A stretch of DNA of 49,081 bases, taken from assembly GCA_005792545.1 (NCBI GenBank), contig SXRM01000140.1:1-49081 (forward strand). The letters are read 5' to 3'. The position numbers were made by a program, and so were the translations under genes. Positions 16,613 to 26,167 of this stretch are shown in pieces (the stretch's first letter is position 1; every line of letters starts with the position of its first letter). Below the pieces are notes generated by a model that saw only the letters and a program-made list of their open reading frames with translations, had not been told where the DNA came from and ran no database searches. Source of the DNA: Pseudomonadota bacterium. GTDB lineage: Bacteria; Myxococcota_A; UBA9042.

Positions 16613-19600
16613 CTACGGGCAACTCACCGCCCCACTGCCCCCGCCGCGCACGACAAGCCCGCGGCTGCCCGACTCGCCGACTGCAACCCAGCCACCGTCG
16701 CCGGTCGAGGCGACGCCGAACAGTTCGCCGGTCGCGATGGCGCCAAAGCTGGTCTTCTCCCACACCACGACGCCAGCGGCTGTCGCGCGGATGACCCAAG
16801 GCAGGCCGCCTGACTTGCGGCCAACCAGGATGACGTCGCCGCTAGGCAGGAGCGCGATGTCATTGAACCAGTCGTCGCCGGCGGCCCCAAAGTTGACGTT
16901 GACCTCGGTGGTGCCGTCCTGCGCGAGCCGCATGTACCAGCCCTGCTGGTTGCTGACCGTGGTGTAGCCGACGATGTAGTGCTTGCCAGCGCCGTCGACG
17001 GCGATGTCGCGGAATTCGTCGTGGACATTGCCAGAGGGGCCATACAGGATGGTCGGACCATAGGTGCCATTGGCCGCAACGACCTTGGCGCGAAGGCCCT
17101 GACGACCGACGCCGGTCGCAGTGCTCATGCCAACCGAGTACACGTGGCTGTCGGCGCCTTCGGCGAGCCCATCTGCCCAGTCTGCGGTGGTTCCGGTCAC
17201 AATCTTCTCCCACACCAACGTCCCGGTGTTGGAGTAGCGGCGTAGCCAGATGTCTTGCTTGTCGGCGTTGCCCTGTGACCGGTTGTAGCCCGCGACGATG
17301 GTGTCGCCGCCTGTCATGGCCAGCGCGGCGGTGAAGCGGTCTGACTTGTTTCCGCCGGCCTTGGCCTGGGCCTGCACGGCGCCGGCGCCGTCGGTCGTGA
17401 CCCACCAGCCGTCGTCGTTGCCTGCGCTGCTGGTCTTGGTGTAGCCGGCCATGCGCCATGCCGTCGTGGAGGCGAGGCTGACCGACATCAGTCGCTCGTC
17501 TTTATCGCCGCCGCCCGACGCCACGACGTTCTGGTTGTTGACGACCACGGTGCCGGTGCTGTTGCGCGTCTGCACCCAGCCGTCTTCGTCGCCACCAGTG
17601 GTGTAGAAGCCCACCATGACCGGGCCGGTGCCGAGCCAGCGCACGTCGTTAAAGCCGTTGGCCGCCGTGCCGGTGTCGACATTGGCGTAGAGCTGACACG
17701 CGGCGCACTGGCCGTTGTTGCAGAACAAGTTGGTGCCGCACGACGTCAGGTCTGCGACTGCGGCGTTGACGCAGCTGCCGGCCGAGCAACTGTCGGACGT
17801 ACAGGCGTTGCTGTCATTGCAACTCTTGGGCGTGCCCGCGCACGTGCCGCCCGAGCACACGTCGTTGTCGGTGCAGCCGTTGCCGTCGCTGCAGCTGTTG
17901 GTGTTCGGGGTGTTGGCGCAGTTGCCGCCGCTGCAGCTGTCGCTGGTGCAGCCGTTGCTGTCGTCGCAGTTCTTGGCGGTGCCAGCGCACGAACCGCCGC
18001 CGCAAACATCGTTGAGCGTGCAAGCATTGCTGTCGTCGCAGGCCTGGGTGTTGTTGGTGTTGGCGCAGCTTCCGCCGCTGCACGCGTCCGTGGTGCAGGC
18101 ATTGTTGTCGTTGCAGTTCTTGGCAACGCCCGCGCACGAGCCACCGGCGCAGACGTCGTTGTCGGTACAGGCGTTGCCGTCGTTGCAGCTGGCCGTGTTG
18201 TTGGCGTTGACGCAGTTGCCCGCACTGCACGAGTCGTTGGTGCACGGGTTGCTGTCGTTGCAGTTCTTGTTGGTGCCGGCACACGCGCCGCCTGCGCACA
18301 CGTCGTTGTCGGTGCATGGGTTGCTGTCGTTGCACGACGCGGTGTTGTTGGTGTTGACGCAGGCGCCGGTCCCGCCGTCGCAGGTGTCGGTCGTGCATGG
18401 ATTGCCGTCGTTGCAGGCATTGACGGTTCCGGCGCACGAGCCGCCGCTACACACATCGCCGGTGGTGCACAGGTTGCCGTCGCTGCAGCTGGCCGTATTG
18501 TTGACGTTGCTGCAATTGCCGCCGCTGCAGCTGTCATTGGTGCAGCCGTTGTTGTCGTTGCAGTTCTTGTTGGTGCCCGCGCACAAGCCGCCGGCGCAGA
18601 CGTCGTTGTCGGTGCATGGGTTGCTGTCGTTGCACGACGCCGCGTTATTGACGTTGCTGCACGCCCCGGTGCCGCCGTTGCAGCTGTCGGAAGTGCATAC
18701 GTTGTTGTCGTTGCAGGTGTTGGTGGTGCCTGCGCAGGTGCCGCCCGCGCAGACATCGCTGGTGGTGCACAAGTTGTTGTCGTTGCAACTGGCCGTGTTG
18801 TTGGCGTTGACACAGTTGCCGGCGCTGCACGAGTCGTTGGTGCACGCGTTGCCGTCGTTGCAGTTCTTGGCTGCGCCGGCGCAGGCTCCGCCCGAGCAGA
18901 CATCGTTGTCGGTGCACGGGTTGCTGTCGTTGCAACCGCTGGTGTTGTTGGTATTGACGCAGTTGCCGGTGCCGCCGTTGCAGCTGTCGGTGGTACAGGC
19001 GTTGTTGTCGTTGCAGTCTTTGTTGGCACCGGAACAGCTGCCGCCGGAGCACACGTCGCTCACCGTACACGGATTGCCGTCGCTGCAGCTGGCCGTGTTG
19101 TTGCTGTTGGCGCAGTTGCCGGCGCTGCAGGTGTCGGTAGTACAAGGATTGCCGTCGTTGCAGTTCTTGTTGGCACCCGCGCACGCGCCGCCAGCGCACA
19201 CGTCGTTGTCTGTGCAGGCGTTGTTGTCGTTGCAGCTCGCGGTGTTGGCCGTGTTCTGACACACGCCTGCGGCGCAGCTGTCGGTGGTGCACGCATTGGT
19301 GTCGTTGCAGTCCTTGGCTGCGCCCGCGCAGGTTCCACCGCCGCAGACGTCGCTCACGGTGCAGCCGTTGCCGTCATCGCAGCTGGCCGTGTTGTTGGGA
19401 AACGCACACTTGCCGCCGGTGCAGTTGTTGTTGGTGCACGGGTTGCCGTCGTTGCAGTCGCTGGGGCTAGCGCAGTTGCCGCCACAGCCGACGATGGGCG
19501 GGTTGCTGCAAGTGCCGGCGGAACAAACGTCGCTGGTGCAAGTGTCGCCGTCGCTACACGCCTTGGGCGTGCCGGCGCAGTTGCCGGCCGCACAAATGTC

Positions 19601-22600
19601 GTTGTCGGTGCAGGCGTTGCTGTCGTTGCAGCTGCTGGTGTTGTTGGTGTTGACGCATGCGCCGCCGCTGCAGGTGTCGGTGGTGCAAACCTTGTTGTCG
19701 TTGCAGTTCTTGGCGGCGCCAGCGCATGACCCGCCCGCGCACACGTCGCCGTCGGTGCACGCGTTGTTGTCGTTGCAGGCTGCGGTGTTGTTGGCGTTGA
19801 CGCACGAACCAGCGCTGCACGAATCGTTGGTGCACGGGTTGTTGTCGTTGCAGTTCTTTGCCGTGCCGGCGCAACCGCCACCCGCGCACACGTCGCTGTC
19901 GGTGCAGGCATTGTTGTCGTTGCAAGCGGCGGTGTTGTTGGCGTTGCTACAATTGCCTGCCGAGCAGGTGTCGTTCGTACACGCGTTGTTGTCGCTGCAG
20001 TTCTTGGCCTGACCGGCGCACGATCCGCTGGCGCAGGCGTCGCTGACCGTGCAGGCATTGTTGTCGTCGCAACTGGCGGTGTTGTTGGCGTTGCTGCAAT
20101 TGCCGCCCGCGCAGCTGTCGGTGGTGCACGGGTTGCTGTCGTTGCAGGTCTTGAGCGCACCGGCGCAGCTGCCGCTTGCGCAAACGTCGCCGGTCGTGCA
20201 GGCATTGCCGTCGTCGCAGCTGGCCGTGTTGTTGGTGTTCGCGCAATTGCCGCCGCTGCAGGCGTCGTTGGTGCACGGGTTGCTGTCGTTGCAGTTCTTG
20301 GCCGCGCCGGCGCAACTGCCGCCCGCGCAAACGTCGCTGACGGTGCAGGCGTTGCCGTCGTCACAGCTGGCGGTATTGTTGGTGTTGGCACAGTTGCCGG
20401 CGCTGCAGGTGTCGGTCGTACACACCTTGTTGTCGTTGCAGTTCTTGGCCGTGCCGGCACAGGCGCCGCCCGCGCACACATCGCTCAGCGTGCACGCATT
20501 GTTGTCGTCGCAACTGGCGGTATTGTTGGTATTCTGGCAGTTTCCACCGCTGCAGGCGTCGTTGGTGCACGGGTTGTTGTCGTTGCAGTTCTTGGCTGCG
20601 CCCGCGCAGTTGCCCGCCGAGCAGACGTCGCTGGTCGTGCACGCGTTGCCGTCGTCGCAGCTGGCAGTGTTGTTGACGTTTTGACAGTTGCCGCCGACGC
20701 AGGAGTCGGTGGTGCACACCTTATTGTCGCTGCAGTTCTTGGCTGCGCCCCCGCAGGAGCCGCCCCCGCACACGTCGCTGACCGTGCAGGCATTGCCGTC
20801 GTCGCACGTGGCCGTGTTGTTGGTGTTCGCGCAATTGCCGCTGCTGCAGGTGTCGGTCGTGCACACGTTGCTGTCGCTGCAGTTTTTGGCAGTGCCGGCG
20901 CAGGTGCCGGCCGTGCAGCCGTCGTTGACCGTGCAGGCGTTGTTGTCATTGCACGACGCGGTGTTGTTGGCGTTGACGCAAGTGCCCGCTGCGCACGAAT
21001 CGCTGGTGCACACGTTGTTGTCGTTGCAGTTTTTGGCGGACCCGGCGCAGGCGCCGCCGCCGCATTTGTCGCTGACCGTACAGGCGTTGGTATCGTCGCA
21101 GTTGGCGGTATTGTTGACGAACGCGCACTTGCCGCTGGCGCAGGTGTTGTCGGTGCACGGGTTGTTGTCGTCGCAGTCGGCCGGGCCCGCGCAGTTGCCG
21201 CCACAGCCGGCTATCGGCGGGTTGACGCAGGTACCCGCACTGCACGCGTCGCTGGTGCAACTGTCGCCGTCGCTGCACGTCTTGGCGGTGCCCTTGCAGG
21301 TGCCACCGCCGCAGGTGTCGCCGGTCGTGCAGGCGTTGCCGTCGCTGCACGACGCGGTATTGTTGACCGACGCGCAGTTGCCGCTGCCCGGGTTGCAGGT
21401 ATCGTCGGTGCAGGCGTTGTTGTCGTTGCACTGCACCGCGCTGCCGGCGCACGAGCCCGAGGCGCACTTGTCGCCGCTAGTGCACGCATTGCTGTCGTTG
21501 CAGGCAGCCGAATTGTTGGCGAAGACGCAGGCCCCGGTGCCGGCATTGCAGCTGTCGTCGGTGCAGCCGTTGCCGTCGTTGCACAGCTTGGCGGTGCCGA
21601 CGCACTTGCCGGCCGAGCACACGTCTTGGCTGGTGCAGGCGTTGTTGTCGTCGCAGGTTGCAGTGTTCTGGGCGAAAACGCAGGCGCCGCTGGCTTTGTC
21701 GCAGCTGTCCGTCGTGCACACGTCGCCGTCGTTGCAAGCCTTGGCGGCTCCCGCGTTGCACTTGCCTGCGGCGCACGCATCGCCTTGGGTGCAGGCGTTG
21801 CCATCGGCGTCGCAGGGGTTGGTGTTGTTGGCCTTGGTGCAGCCGGTAGCCTTGTCGCAGCCGTCGGTGGTGCAGGCGTTGCCGTCGTCGCAGCTGACGG
21901 CTTTGCCCTGGCACGCGCTGCCGTTGCAGGTATCTGCGCTGGTGCAGGCGTTGCCGTCGTCGCAGCCGCCGGGCTGGGGCGCGAACACGCATGCACCACT
22001 CTTGGTGTCGCAGCTATCGGCCGTGCAGGTGTTGTTGTCGTTGCAGGCTTTGGTCGCACCCGCCTGGCAGGCCTTGTTGGCACAGGTGTCTGGAGCGGTG
22101 CACGCATTGCCGTCGCTGCACGGGCCGGTGTTGGCCGCGTTGGCGCAGCCAACCTTGGGGTCGCACGCGTCGGTGGTGCACGGGTTGGCGTCGTCGCAGC
22201 CTGGGCTGGCGCCTGGCGTGCAGGCCCCGGTCGCGCACTTGTCGCCCACCGTGCACACGCTGCCGTCTTCGCAGCCCTTGCCGTCGGTCTCGGCCTTGAG
22301 CGCACATTGGCCGGTCTTGGGGTTGCAGGTGTTGCTGGCGCAGTCCGTGTCTTTGCTGCCATCGCAAGTCGGCACGCTGCCGACCACCAACGCGCACTTG
22401 AATGGCGCCGCCCCCTTGTTGCAAGTGAACTGACCCTTGCACAGGTCGCCGCCGTTGGCGCTGGCGCAGTCGGCATCACTCTGGCACGCGCAAATGTTGT
22501 TGCCGCCGCCACACTTGCCCTGGCTGCACGCTTCGCCGCTGCTGCACGGGTTACCATCATCGCACGGCCCGGCCTTGGCGGGGTTGGCGCACCCTGCCTT

Positions 22601-24664
22601 GGCGTCGCAGGCGTCGGCGGTGCAGGGGTTGCCGTCGTCGCAGTCCTTGGCGGCGCCAGGAGCGCAGCCGCCGTCCTTGCACACGTCGCCTTGCGTGCAC
22701 ACGCTGCCGTCGTTGCAGGGGCTGACCGTCGGCATGGTGATGCACTTGCCGGTCGCCTTGTCGCAGGCGTTGTTCAGGCACGGGTTGCTGTCGTCGCATA
22801 CGGTGACGGCGCCGGGCAAGCACGCGCCCGCTTGGCAGCTGTCGTTGACCGAGCACGCGTTGCCGTCGGCGTCGCAAGGCGCGGTGTTGGCGGTGTGGGT
22901 GCAGCCGGTCGTCAGGTCGCAGGCGTCGGTGGTACACGGGTTGCTGTCGTCGCAGTTCAGACCCTTGCCCGCGACGCACTTGCCGCTGGCGCAGGCGTCG
23001 CCCTGGGTGCAGGTGCTGCTGTCGGCGTCGCAGGCTTTGCCGTCCAGGCCCGCTGCCACGTTCTGGCAGGCGCCGCCTTTGCACGAATCGGCGGTGCATG
23101 GGTTGCCGTCGTCGCAGTTCTTGGCTGCGCCCGGCTTGCAGGTCGTCTGCGAGCATGCGTCGGCCAGGGTGCAGGGGTCGTTGTCGGCGTCGCAGGTCGC
23201 GGCGTTGGGCAGGTTGGCGCAGCCGGCCTTGGGGTCACAACCGTCGTCCGTGCACGGATTGCCGTCGCCGCACGGCTTGGCTACGCCACCGAGGCAAAGG
23301 CCGTCTTTGCAGATGTCGTTCTCGGTGCACACGCTGGCGTCGGCGTCGCACGGTTTGCCCACAAGCGTGTCGAAAGTCTGCAAGCATTGCGCTGTTTTTG
23401 GGTCGCAGGCGTCGGCAGTGCAGCTGTTGCCGTCGTCGCAGACCTTGGCCGAGCCGCCGCTGCAAGCGCCGGCGGTACAGGCCTCAGCCGTCGTGCAGGC
23501 GTTGGCGTCGTCGCACGGCGAGCCATCGGCGGCCAGTTGCACGTTGCACAAGCCAGTCTTGGGCTCACACAAGCTCTGCTGGCACGCCGCACCGGTTTGG
23601 GCGCAAGTAACCACGGACTTGGGGTCTACGACGCACTCCTTGCTGGCGCCGTCGCACACCAGCATACCGTTGCACAGATCCACATCGTCCTTGGCTTTGC
23701 AGTCGGCATCGGTCTGGCACGCGCAGTTGTTGGCGCCCGCCGTGCAGGCGCCCTGCACGCATGCTTCGCCCTGGGTGCACGGATTGCCGTCGTCGCAGGT
23801 CGCGTTTTCGTCGGTCTGGGCGTCGCAGTCGTTGTCGCTGCCGTCGCAGGTCTCCGTCACCGCCAGCGGCGCGCTGCATGCCGACAGCGACCCGTCTGCG
23901 CCGCACGTGCGAAGGCCACTGCAGGTGCCCGCCGCGTTGGATGTCGCGCAGGAGGTCGCAAGCCCGGCGGCTGCCGCGGCAGGGCTACACGCGCAGACGC
24001 CCGTCAACGGCAGGCACCACCCTGGTTGGGCGTTGCCGGCGGCAGCCGGCTCGCACAGGTAGCCGACCCCGCAGCCGCCCGCGGCCGAGGGATCGCATGC
24101 CAGTAGACAGAATTTGCCGTTTGTGTCGCCAGCTGCGCCAAACCCGCTGCACGACAGCCCGCCACAAGCCGTGTCCGCAGTGCACGGATCGCACAGGTTG
24201 ACCCACACACCTTGAGTCGCATCGGCGCTGCCATCGACCGCATCGTCGCCGTCCGCACTGGCGGTCGTGTCGCTTTGCAGGTCGGCAGGATCAGCATCGG
24301 GGACGCCAGGCAGTTCATCGGCGTCCGACCCGGTCGGGGCGCCGTCGCCGGTCTCGTTGGCTGCCTCCGCGCCACCGTCGAGCGGGTCAATCCCAAAGTC
24401 CGCAAGCTTGATGTCGCTGCCGAGGTCCAGCGAGCCGAGGTCGTTCCACGTCTCGTCCAGCACGACATTGCCGTCGGGCAACTTGACCCAGCCGTCGCCC
24501 AACTTGACGTCGCCAAAGGTGGCGCCCACGCCGACTTTGTTGGTGCTCGATCCGGTAACGGCGGCCTCGCCACCGCAACTGGTGGCCGCCAATGCGACCA
24601 GACCGCACAACCCAACGCCCAGCCACCGGGCCAAAGCCGGTTGGCCATCGCGCACTTGCTGCAT
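16613..24664 (-). CDS. Giant Cys-rich repeat lipoprotein with C-terminal propeller-like domain
   Basis: ATG 24664 is chosen because GGAGG precedes it by five bases; it gives 2683 residues. The lipobox Cys is residue 30 (LAATSC). An acidic, Ala/Asp-rich linker follows to about residue 150. Next come a Cys-rich segment and a MopE-like metal-binding motif (CDGSDNDCDAQTDE). Then come about 40 tandem repeats of about 49 residues with eight Cys each, built on DDGNxCT and NNTASC, roughly 300 Cys in all. The last 350 residues (after ACQLYANVDTG) lack these repeats. They contain GYTKTSSAGNDDGWW- and VGRKSGG-type blades typical of bacterial beta-propellers. Likely a cell-surface adhesion or scaffold protein stabilised by disulfides and possibly calcium; no enzyme motif is seen. 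It converges on the RIO kinase and diverges from the cNMP-type genes. Confidence 0.85.
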   Translation of the reverse strand: MQQVRDGQPALARWLGVGLCGLVALAATSCGGEAAVTGSSTNKVGVGATFGDVKLGDGWVKLPDGNVVLDETWNDLGSLDLGSDIKLADFGIDPLDGGAEAANETGDGAPTGSDADELPGVPDADPADLQSDTTASADGDDAVDGSADATQGVWVNLCDPCTADTACGGLSCSGFGAAGDTNGKFCLLACDPSAAGGCGVGYLCEPAAAGNAQPGWCLPLTGVCACSPAAAAAGLATSCATSNAAGTCSGLRTCGADGSLSACSAPLAVTETCDGSDNDCDAQTDENATCDDGNPCTQGEACVQGACTAGANNCACQTDADCKAKDDVDLCNGMLVCDGASKECVVDPKSVVTCAQTGAACQQSLCEPKTGLCNVQLAADGSPCDDANACTTAEACTAGACSGGSAKVCDDGNSCTADACDPKTAQCLQTFDTLVGKPCDADASVCTENDICKDGLCLGGVAKPCGDGNPCTDDGCDPKAGCANLPNAATCDADNDPCTLADACSQTTCKPGAAKNCDDGNPCTADSCKGGACQNVAAGLDGKACDADSSTCTQGDACASGKCVAGKGLNCDDSNPCTTDACDLTTGCTHTANTAPCDADGNACSVNDSCQAGACLPGAVTVCDDSNPCLNNACDKATGKCITMPTVSPCNDGSVCTQGDVCKDGGCAPGAAKDCDDGNPCTADACDAKAGCANPAKAGPCDDGNPCSSGEACSQGKCGGGNNICACQSDADCASANGGDLCKGQFTCNKGAAPFKCALVVGSVPTCDGSKDTDCASNTCNPKTGQCALKAETDGKGCEDGSVCTVGDKCATGACTPGASPGCDDANPCTTDACDPKVGCANAANTGPCSDGNACTAPDTCANKACQAGATKACNDNNTCTADSCDTKSGACVFAPQPGGCDDGNACTSADTCNGSACQGKAVSCDDGNACTTDGCDKATGCTKANNTNPCDADGNACTQGDACAAGKCNAGAAKACNDGDVCTTDSCDKASGACVFAQNTATCDDNNACTSQDVCSAGKCVGTAKLCNDGNGCTDDSCNAGTGACVFANNSAACNDSNACTSGDKCASGSCAGSAVQCNDNNACTDDTCNPGSGNCASVNNTASCSDGNACTTGDTCGGGTCKGTAKTCSDGDSCTSDACSAGTCVNPPIAGCGGNCAGPADCDDNNPCTDNTCASGKCAFVNNTANCDDTNACTVSDKCGGGACAGSAKNCNDNNVCTSDSCAAGTCVNANNTASCNDNNACTVNDGCTAGTCAGTAKNCSDSNVCTTDTCSSGNCANTNNTATCDDGNACTVSDVCGGGSCGGAAKNCSDNKVCTTDSCVGGNCQNVNNTASCDDGNACTTSDVCSAGNCAGAAKNCNDNNPCTNDACSGGNCQNTNNTASCDDNNACTLSDVCAGGACAGTAKNCNDNKVCTTDTCSAGNCANTNNTASCDDGNACTVSDVCAGGSCAGAAKNCNDSNPCTNDACSGGNCANTNNTASCDDGNACTTGDVCASGSCAGALKTCNDSNPCTTDSCAGGNCSNANNTASCDDNNACTVSDACASGSCAGQAKNCSDNNACTNDTCSAGNCSNANNTAACNDNNACTDSDVCAGGGCAGTAKNCNDNNPCTNDSCSAGSCVNANNTAACNDNNACTDGDVCAGGSCAGAAKNCNDNKVCTTDTCSGGACVNTNNTSSCNDSNACTDNDICAAGNCAGTPKACSDGDTCTSDVCSAGTCSNPPIVGCGGNCASPSDCNDGNPCTNNNCTGGKCAFPNNTASCDDGNGCTVSDVCGGGTCAGAAKDCNDTNACTTDSCAAGVCQNTANTASCNDNNACTDNDVCAGGACAGANKNCNDGNPCTTDTCSAGNCANSNNTASCSDGNPCTVSDVCSGGSCSGANKDCNDNNACTTDSCNGGTGNCVNTNNTSGCNDSNPCTDNDVCSGGACAGAAKNCNDGNACTNDSCSAGNCVNANNTASCNDNNLCTTSDVCAGGTCAGTTNTCNDNNVCTSDSCNGGTGACSNVNNAASCNDSNPCTDNDVCAGGLCAGTNKNCNDNNGCTNDSCSGGNCSNVNNTASCSDGNLCTTGDVCSGGSCAGTVNACNDGNPCTTDTCDGGTGACVNTNNTASCNDSNPCTDNDVCAGGACAGTNKNCNDSNPCTNDSCSAGNCVNANNTASCNDGNACTDNDVCAGGSCAGVAKNCNDNNACTTDACSGGSCANTNNTQACDDSNACTLNDVCGGGSCAGTAKNCDDSNGCTSDSCSGGNCANTPNTNSCSDGNGCTDNDVCSGGTCAGTPKSCNDSNACTSDSCSAGSCVNAAVADLTSCGTNLFCNNGQCAACQLYANVDTGTAANGFNDVRWLGTGPVMVGFYTTGGDEDGWVQTRNSTGTVVVNNQNVVASGGGDKDERLMSVSLASTTAWRMAGYTKTSSAGNDDGWWVTTDGAGAVQAQAKAGGNKSDRFTAALAMTGGDTIVAGYNRSQGNADKQDIWLRRYSNTGTLVWEKIVTGTTADWADGLAEGADSHVYSVGMSTATGVGRQGLRAKVVAANGTYGPTILYGPSGNVHDEFRDIAVDGAGKHYIVGYTTVSNQQGWYMRLAQDGTTEVNVNFGAAGDDWFNDIALLPSGDVILVGRKSGGLPWVIRATAAGVVVWEKTSFGAIATGELFGVASTGDGGWVAVGESGSRGLVVRGGGSGAVSCP
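17760..23900 (-). repeat. Coding tandem array, about 147-bp unit (about 40 copies)
   Basis: Within the giant lipoprotein the DNA itself repeats with a period of about 147 bases (49 codons). Copies in 17800-21400 are much more alike than those in 21500-23900, where the spacing and loops vary. A distinctive variant with the GCGGNCA motif occurs at about 19440-19560 and again at 21160-21290, 1.72 kb apart. Boundaries are approximate. Confidence 0.75.
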
Positions 24665-24669
24665 GCAAA

Positions 24670-24674
24670 CCTCC
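24670..24674 (-). promoter_or_regulatory. Ribosome-binding site that fixes the giant lipoprotein start
   Basis: On the minus strand GGAGG is followed by TTTGC and ATG. An almost identical leader (GGAGGTTTGCCATG) precedes the Cys-rich lipoprotein at 41347. Alternative upstream ATGs lack such a site. Confidence 0.75.
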
Positions 24675-24854
24675 GCTGTCGAACCGAGACCTTGCGGTTC
24701 GGCGCGACCCATCAATTGACCATAGCAGGCACGGCGCTGTCGCGACAAGACGCCCTGCGCCGCGGCGTACACCACGACAGCGGGCAGAGCGCGCCCGCCC
24801 CAGTCCTACCCGCCGCGTGCGTTTGGTGCTGTTCTCTTTGTTGTGTGCCTCTAG

Positions 24855-24880
24855 CGGAAGTTTCCGGAACAGTATCGGAA
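24855..24880 (+). promoter_or_regulatory. Phased CGGAA repeats, candidate operator
   Basis: CGGAA starts at 24855, 24865 and 24876, spacings of 10 and 11 bases, so all three face the same side of the helix. The first also forms an inverted repeat with TTCCG at 24862. The block ends 17 bases before a possible -35 element, an activator-like position for the downstream plus-strand gene. The binding protein is unknown. Confidence 0.4.
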
Positions 24881-24896
24881 ATTCGGTGCATACTTT

Positions 24897-24926
24897 TTTA
24901 CAGCGCGGTCGGTTGCCGCCTACGAT
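24897..24926 (+). promoter_or_regulatory. Candidate sigma-70 promoter for the cNMP-type operon
   Basis: TTTACA at 24897-24902 and TACGAT at 24921-24926 are separated by 18 bases, giving a leader of roughly 30 bases before the ATG at 24962. The match to consensus is partial and unproven. Confidence 0.3.
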
Positions 24927-24961
24927 GATTATCTGTGCGCCGCTGTGGCGTTCGGCGAACC

Positions 24962-26167
24962 ATGCACGACAGTCCCAACGACCGGCCACCCATCCCGCCA
25001 GCTGGCGCCAGTGAGCCCGCGGAGCAAGCGCTGCCGCCCACGTCAAGGTCGGGTACCGCGCGCGGCGGATCTTTCGGCTTCGCGCAAGACAGCATCGGCC
25101 ATGCCCACCAGTGGCTGGTGCGTGGCCAAAACCCGCACCAGGCTGAGCCCGACGCGACTGCGCCGCCTGCGCCCCGCGGCAGCGCATCGGTGACGCCGAG
25201 CAGCCCGATGCCTCGCATGGGCGCTGGCCCCGCGACCGCCGCACCTCTGCCGCCGCGCCGCCGAGAATCGTCCGGCAGTTTCCACGTCCCGCCCGGTGGA
25301 CCCCGGCCCGAAGAATCGAGCCCCTTCGCCGGTGTTGCTCTGGAGCGCAATTCACGCCCAGGTCAGCCGAATACCAACCCTGGAGTCGGCTATCCGCGAC
25401 CAGTCACGCCCAACACCGAATACCGAACCCCAGTTAGCGTCGGCATCGTGTCGAGCGCGCTCGCCGGGTTGCCGATTCAGCGGCCGCGCGTTCTCAGTGC
25501 CCACGGGTCTGGGACGACCCCCAACCGCGGGCCAACCTCGACTTCTGGCGCAGATGCAGCCGCCGCGGTGCTAGCGTTGCCCGACATTCCGGTGTACGCG
25601 TCGCCGATCCACCCGCACGATGTCGACGTGCAGCTTGCGTTTGAAGCGCTTTTTCAGGGCGCACTGGCACCCCGCGACGCCGCGCACGTCGCGGCCCGGA
25701 TGTGGCGACAAACAGTGCCGGCTGGACGGGCGGTGTATTCAGCGACCGAACCGGCCGACTTTGCGGATGTTGTTGCCACCGGGCTGGCACGGATCGAAGT
25801 CATGGGACCCGCCGGCATGGTCGCTCTGCTGCCTTTGCGCAGCGGTGACCTTGTGGGTCTTGCCGCGCTGGTCGGCGACACCGTGCACGCAGAGACCGTC
25901 GTGGCGGCAAGCGACCTTGTCGTGTTCTGCTTGCAGCGCGACGAGTTTCACAAGCTGTGCGCCGAGGCGCCACTGCTGGCGCAGCGGGTTCTGGCAGCCG
26001 GCCTGTCGCATGCGGCGCGGCGCATCCGCGCGCAAACCGAGCGCATGTTGGCCTATGCGCACCTCGATGGTCATGAGACAGTGACCACCAACGCTGCGCC
26101 GGAGCCGCAAGGATCGCGCCTGGGGCGCTTGTTTTCCCGCCTCGCCGGTAGTAAGGACAATCGATGA
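24962..26167 (+). CDS. Cyclic-nucleotide-binding-domain protein with long disordered N-terminus
   Basis: The ATG at 24962 starts a 401-residue protein. Residues 1-200 are Pro/Ser/Thr/Gly-rich and look disordered. Residues 220-360 fit a Crp/Fnr-type cyclic-nucleotide-binding fold: MWRQTVPAGRAVYSATEPAD, GLARIEVMGPAGMVALLPL, RSGDLVGLAALVGDTVHAETVVA, then DLVVFCLQRDEF and the C-helix. The phosphate-binding cassette (normally GE...A.R.A) is altered around LVGLAALVGDTVHAET, so ligand binding is uncertain. There is no DNA-binding helix-turn-helix; the end is short and basic. Similar N-terminal extensions occur in myxobacterial gliding and signalling proteins, but I do not recognise this one. The stop overlaps the next start (ATGA). 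Confidence 0.7.
   Translation: MHDSPNDRPPIPPAGASEPAEQALPPTSRSGTARGGSFGFAQDSIGHAHQWLVRGQNPHQAEPDATAPPAPRGSASVTPSSPMPRMGAGPATAAPLPPRRRESSGSFHVPPGGPRPEESSPFAGVALERNSRPGQPNTNPGVGYPRPVTPNTEYRTPVSVGIVSSALAGLPIQRPRVLSAHGSGTTPNRGPTSTSGADAAAAVLALPDIPVYASPIHPHDVDVQLAFEALFQGALAPRDAAHVAARMWRQTVPAGRAVYSATEPADFADVVATGLARIEVMGPAGMVALLPLRSGDLVGLAALVGDTVHAETVVAASDLVVFCLQRDEFHKLCAEAPLLAQRVLAAGLSHAARRIRAQTERMLAYAHLDGHETVTTNAAPEPQGSRLGRLFSRLAGSKDNR

Noticed and set aside
17760-23900. A CRISPR-like array
   Set aside because: The repeat is about 147 bases, coding and in frame, with no short conserved repeat alternating with unique spacers and no cas genes.
17715-24106. Very long plus-strand frames with LLSLQ- or VAVVA-like repeats
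   Set aside because: They are antisense images of the Cys-rich repeat array; the repeated peptide simply mirrors the repeated DNA.
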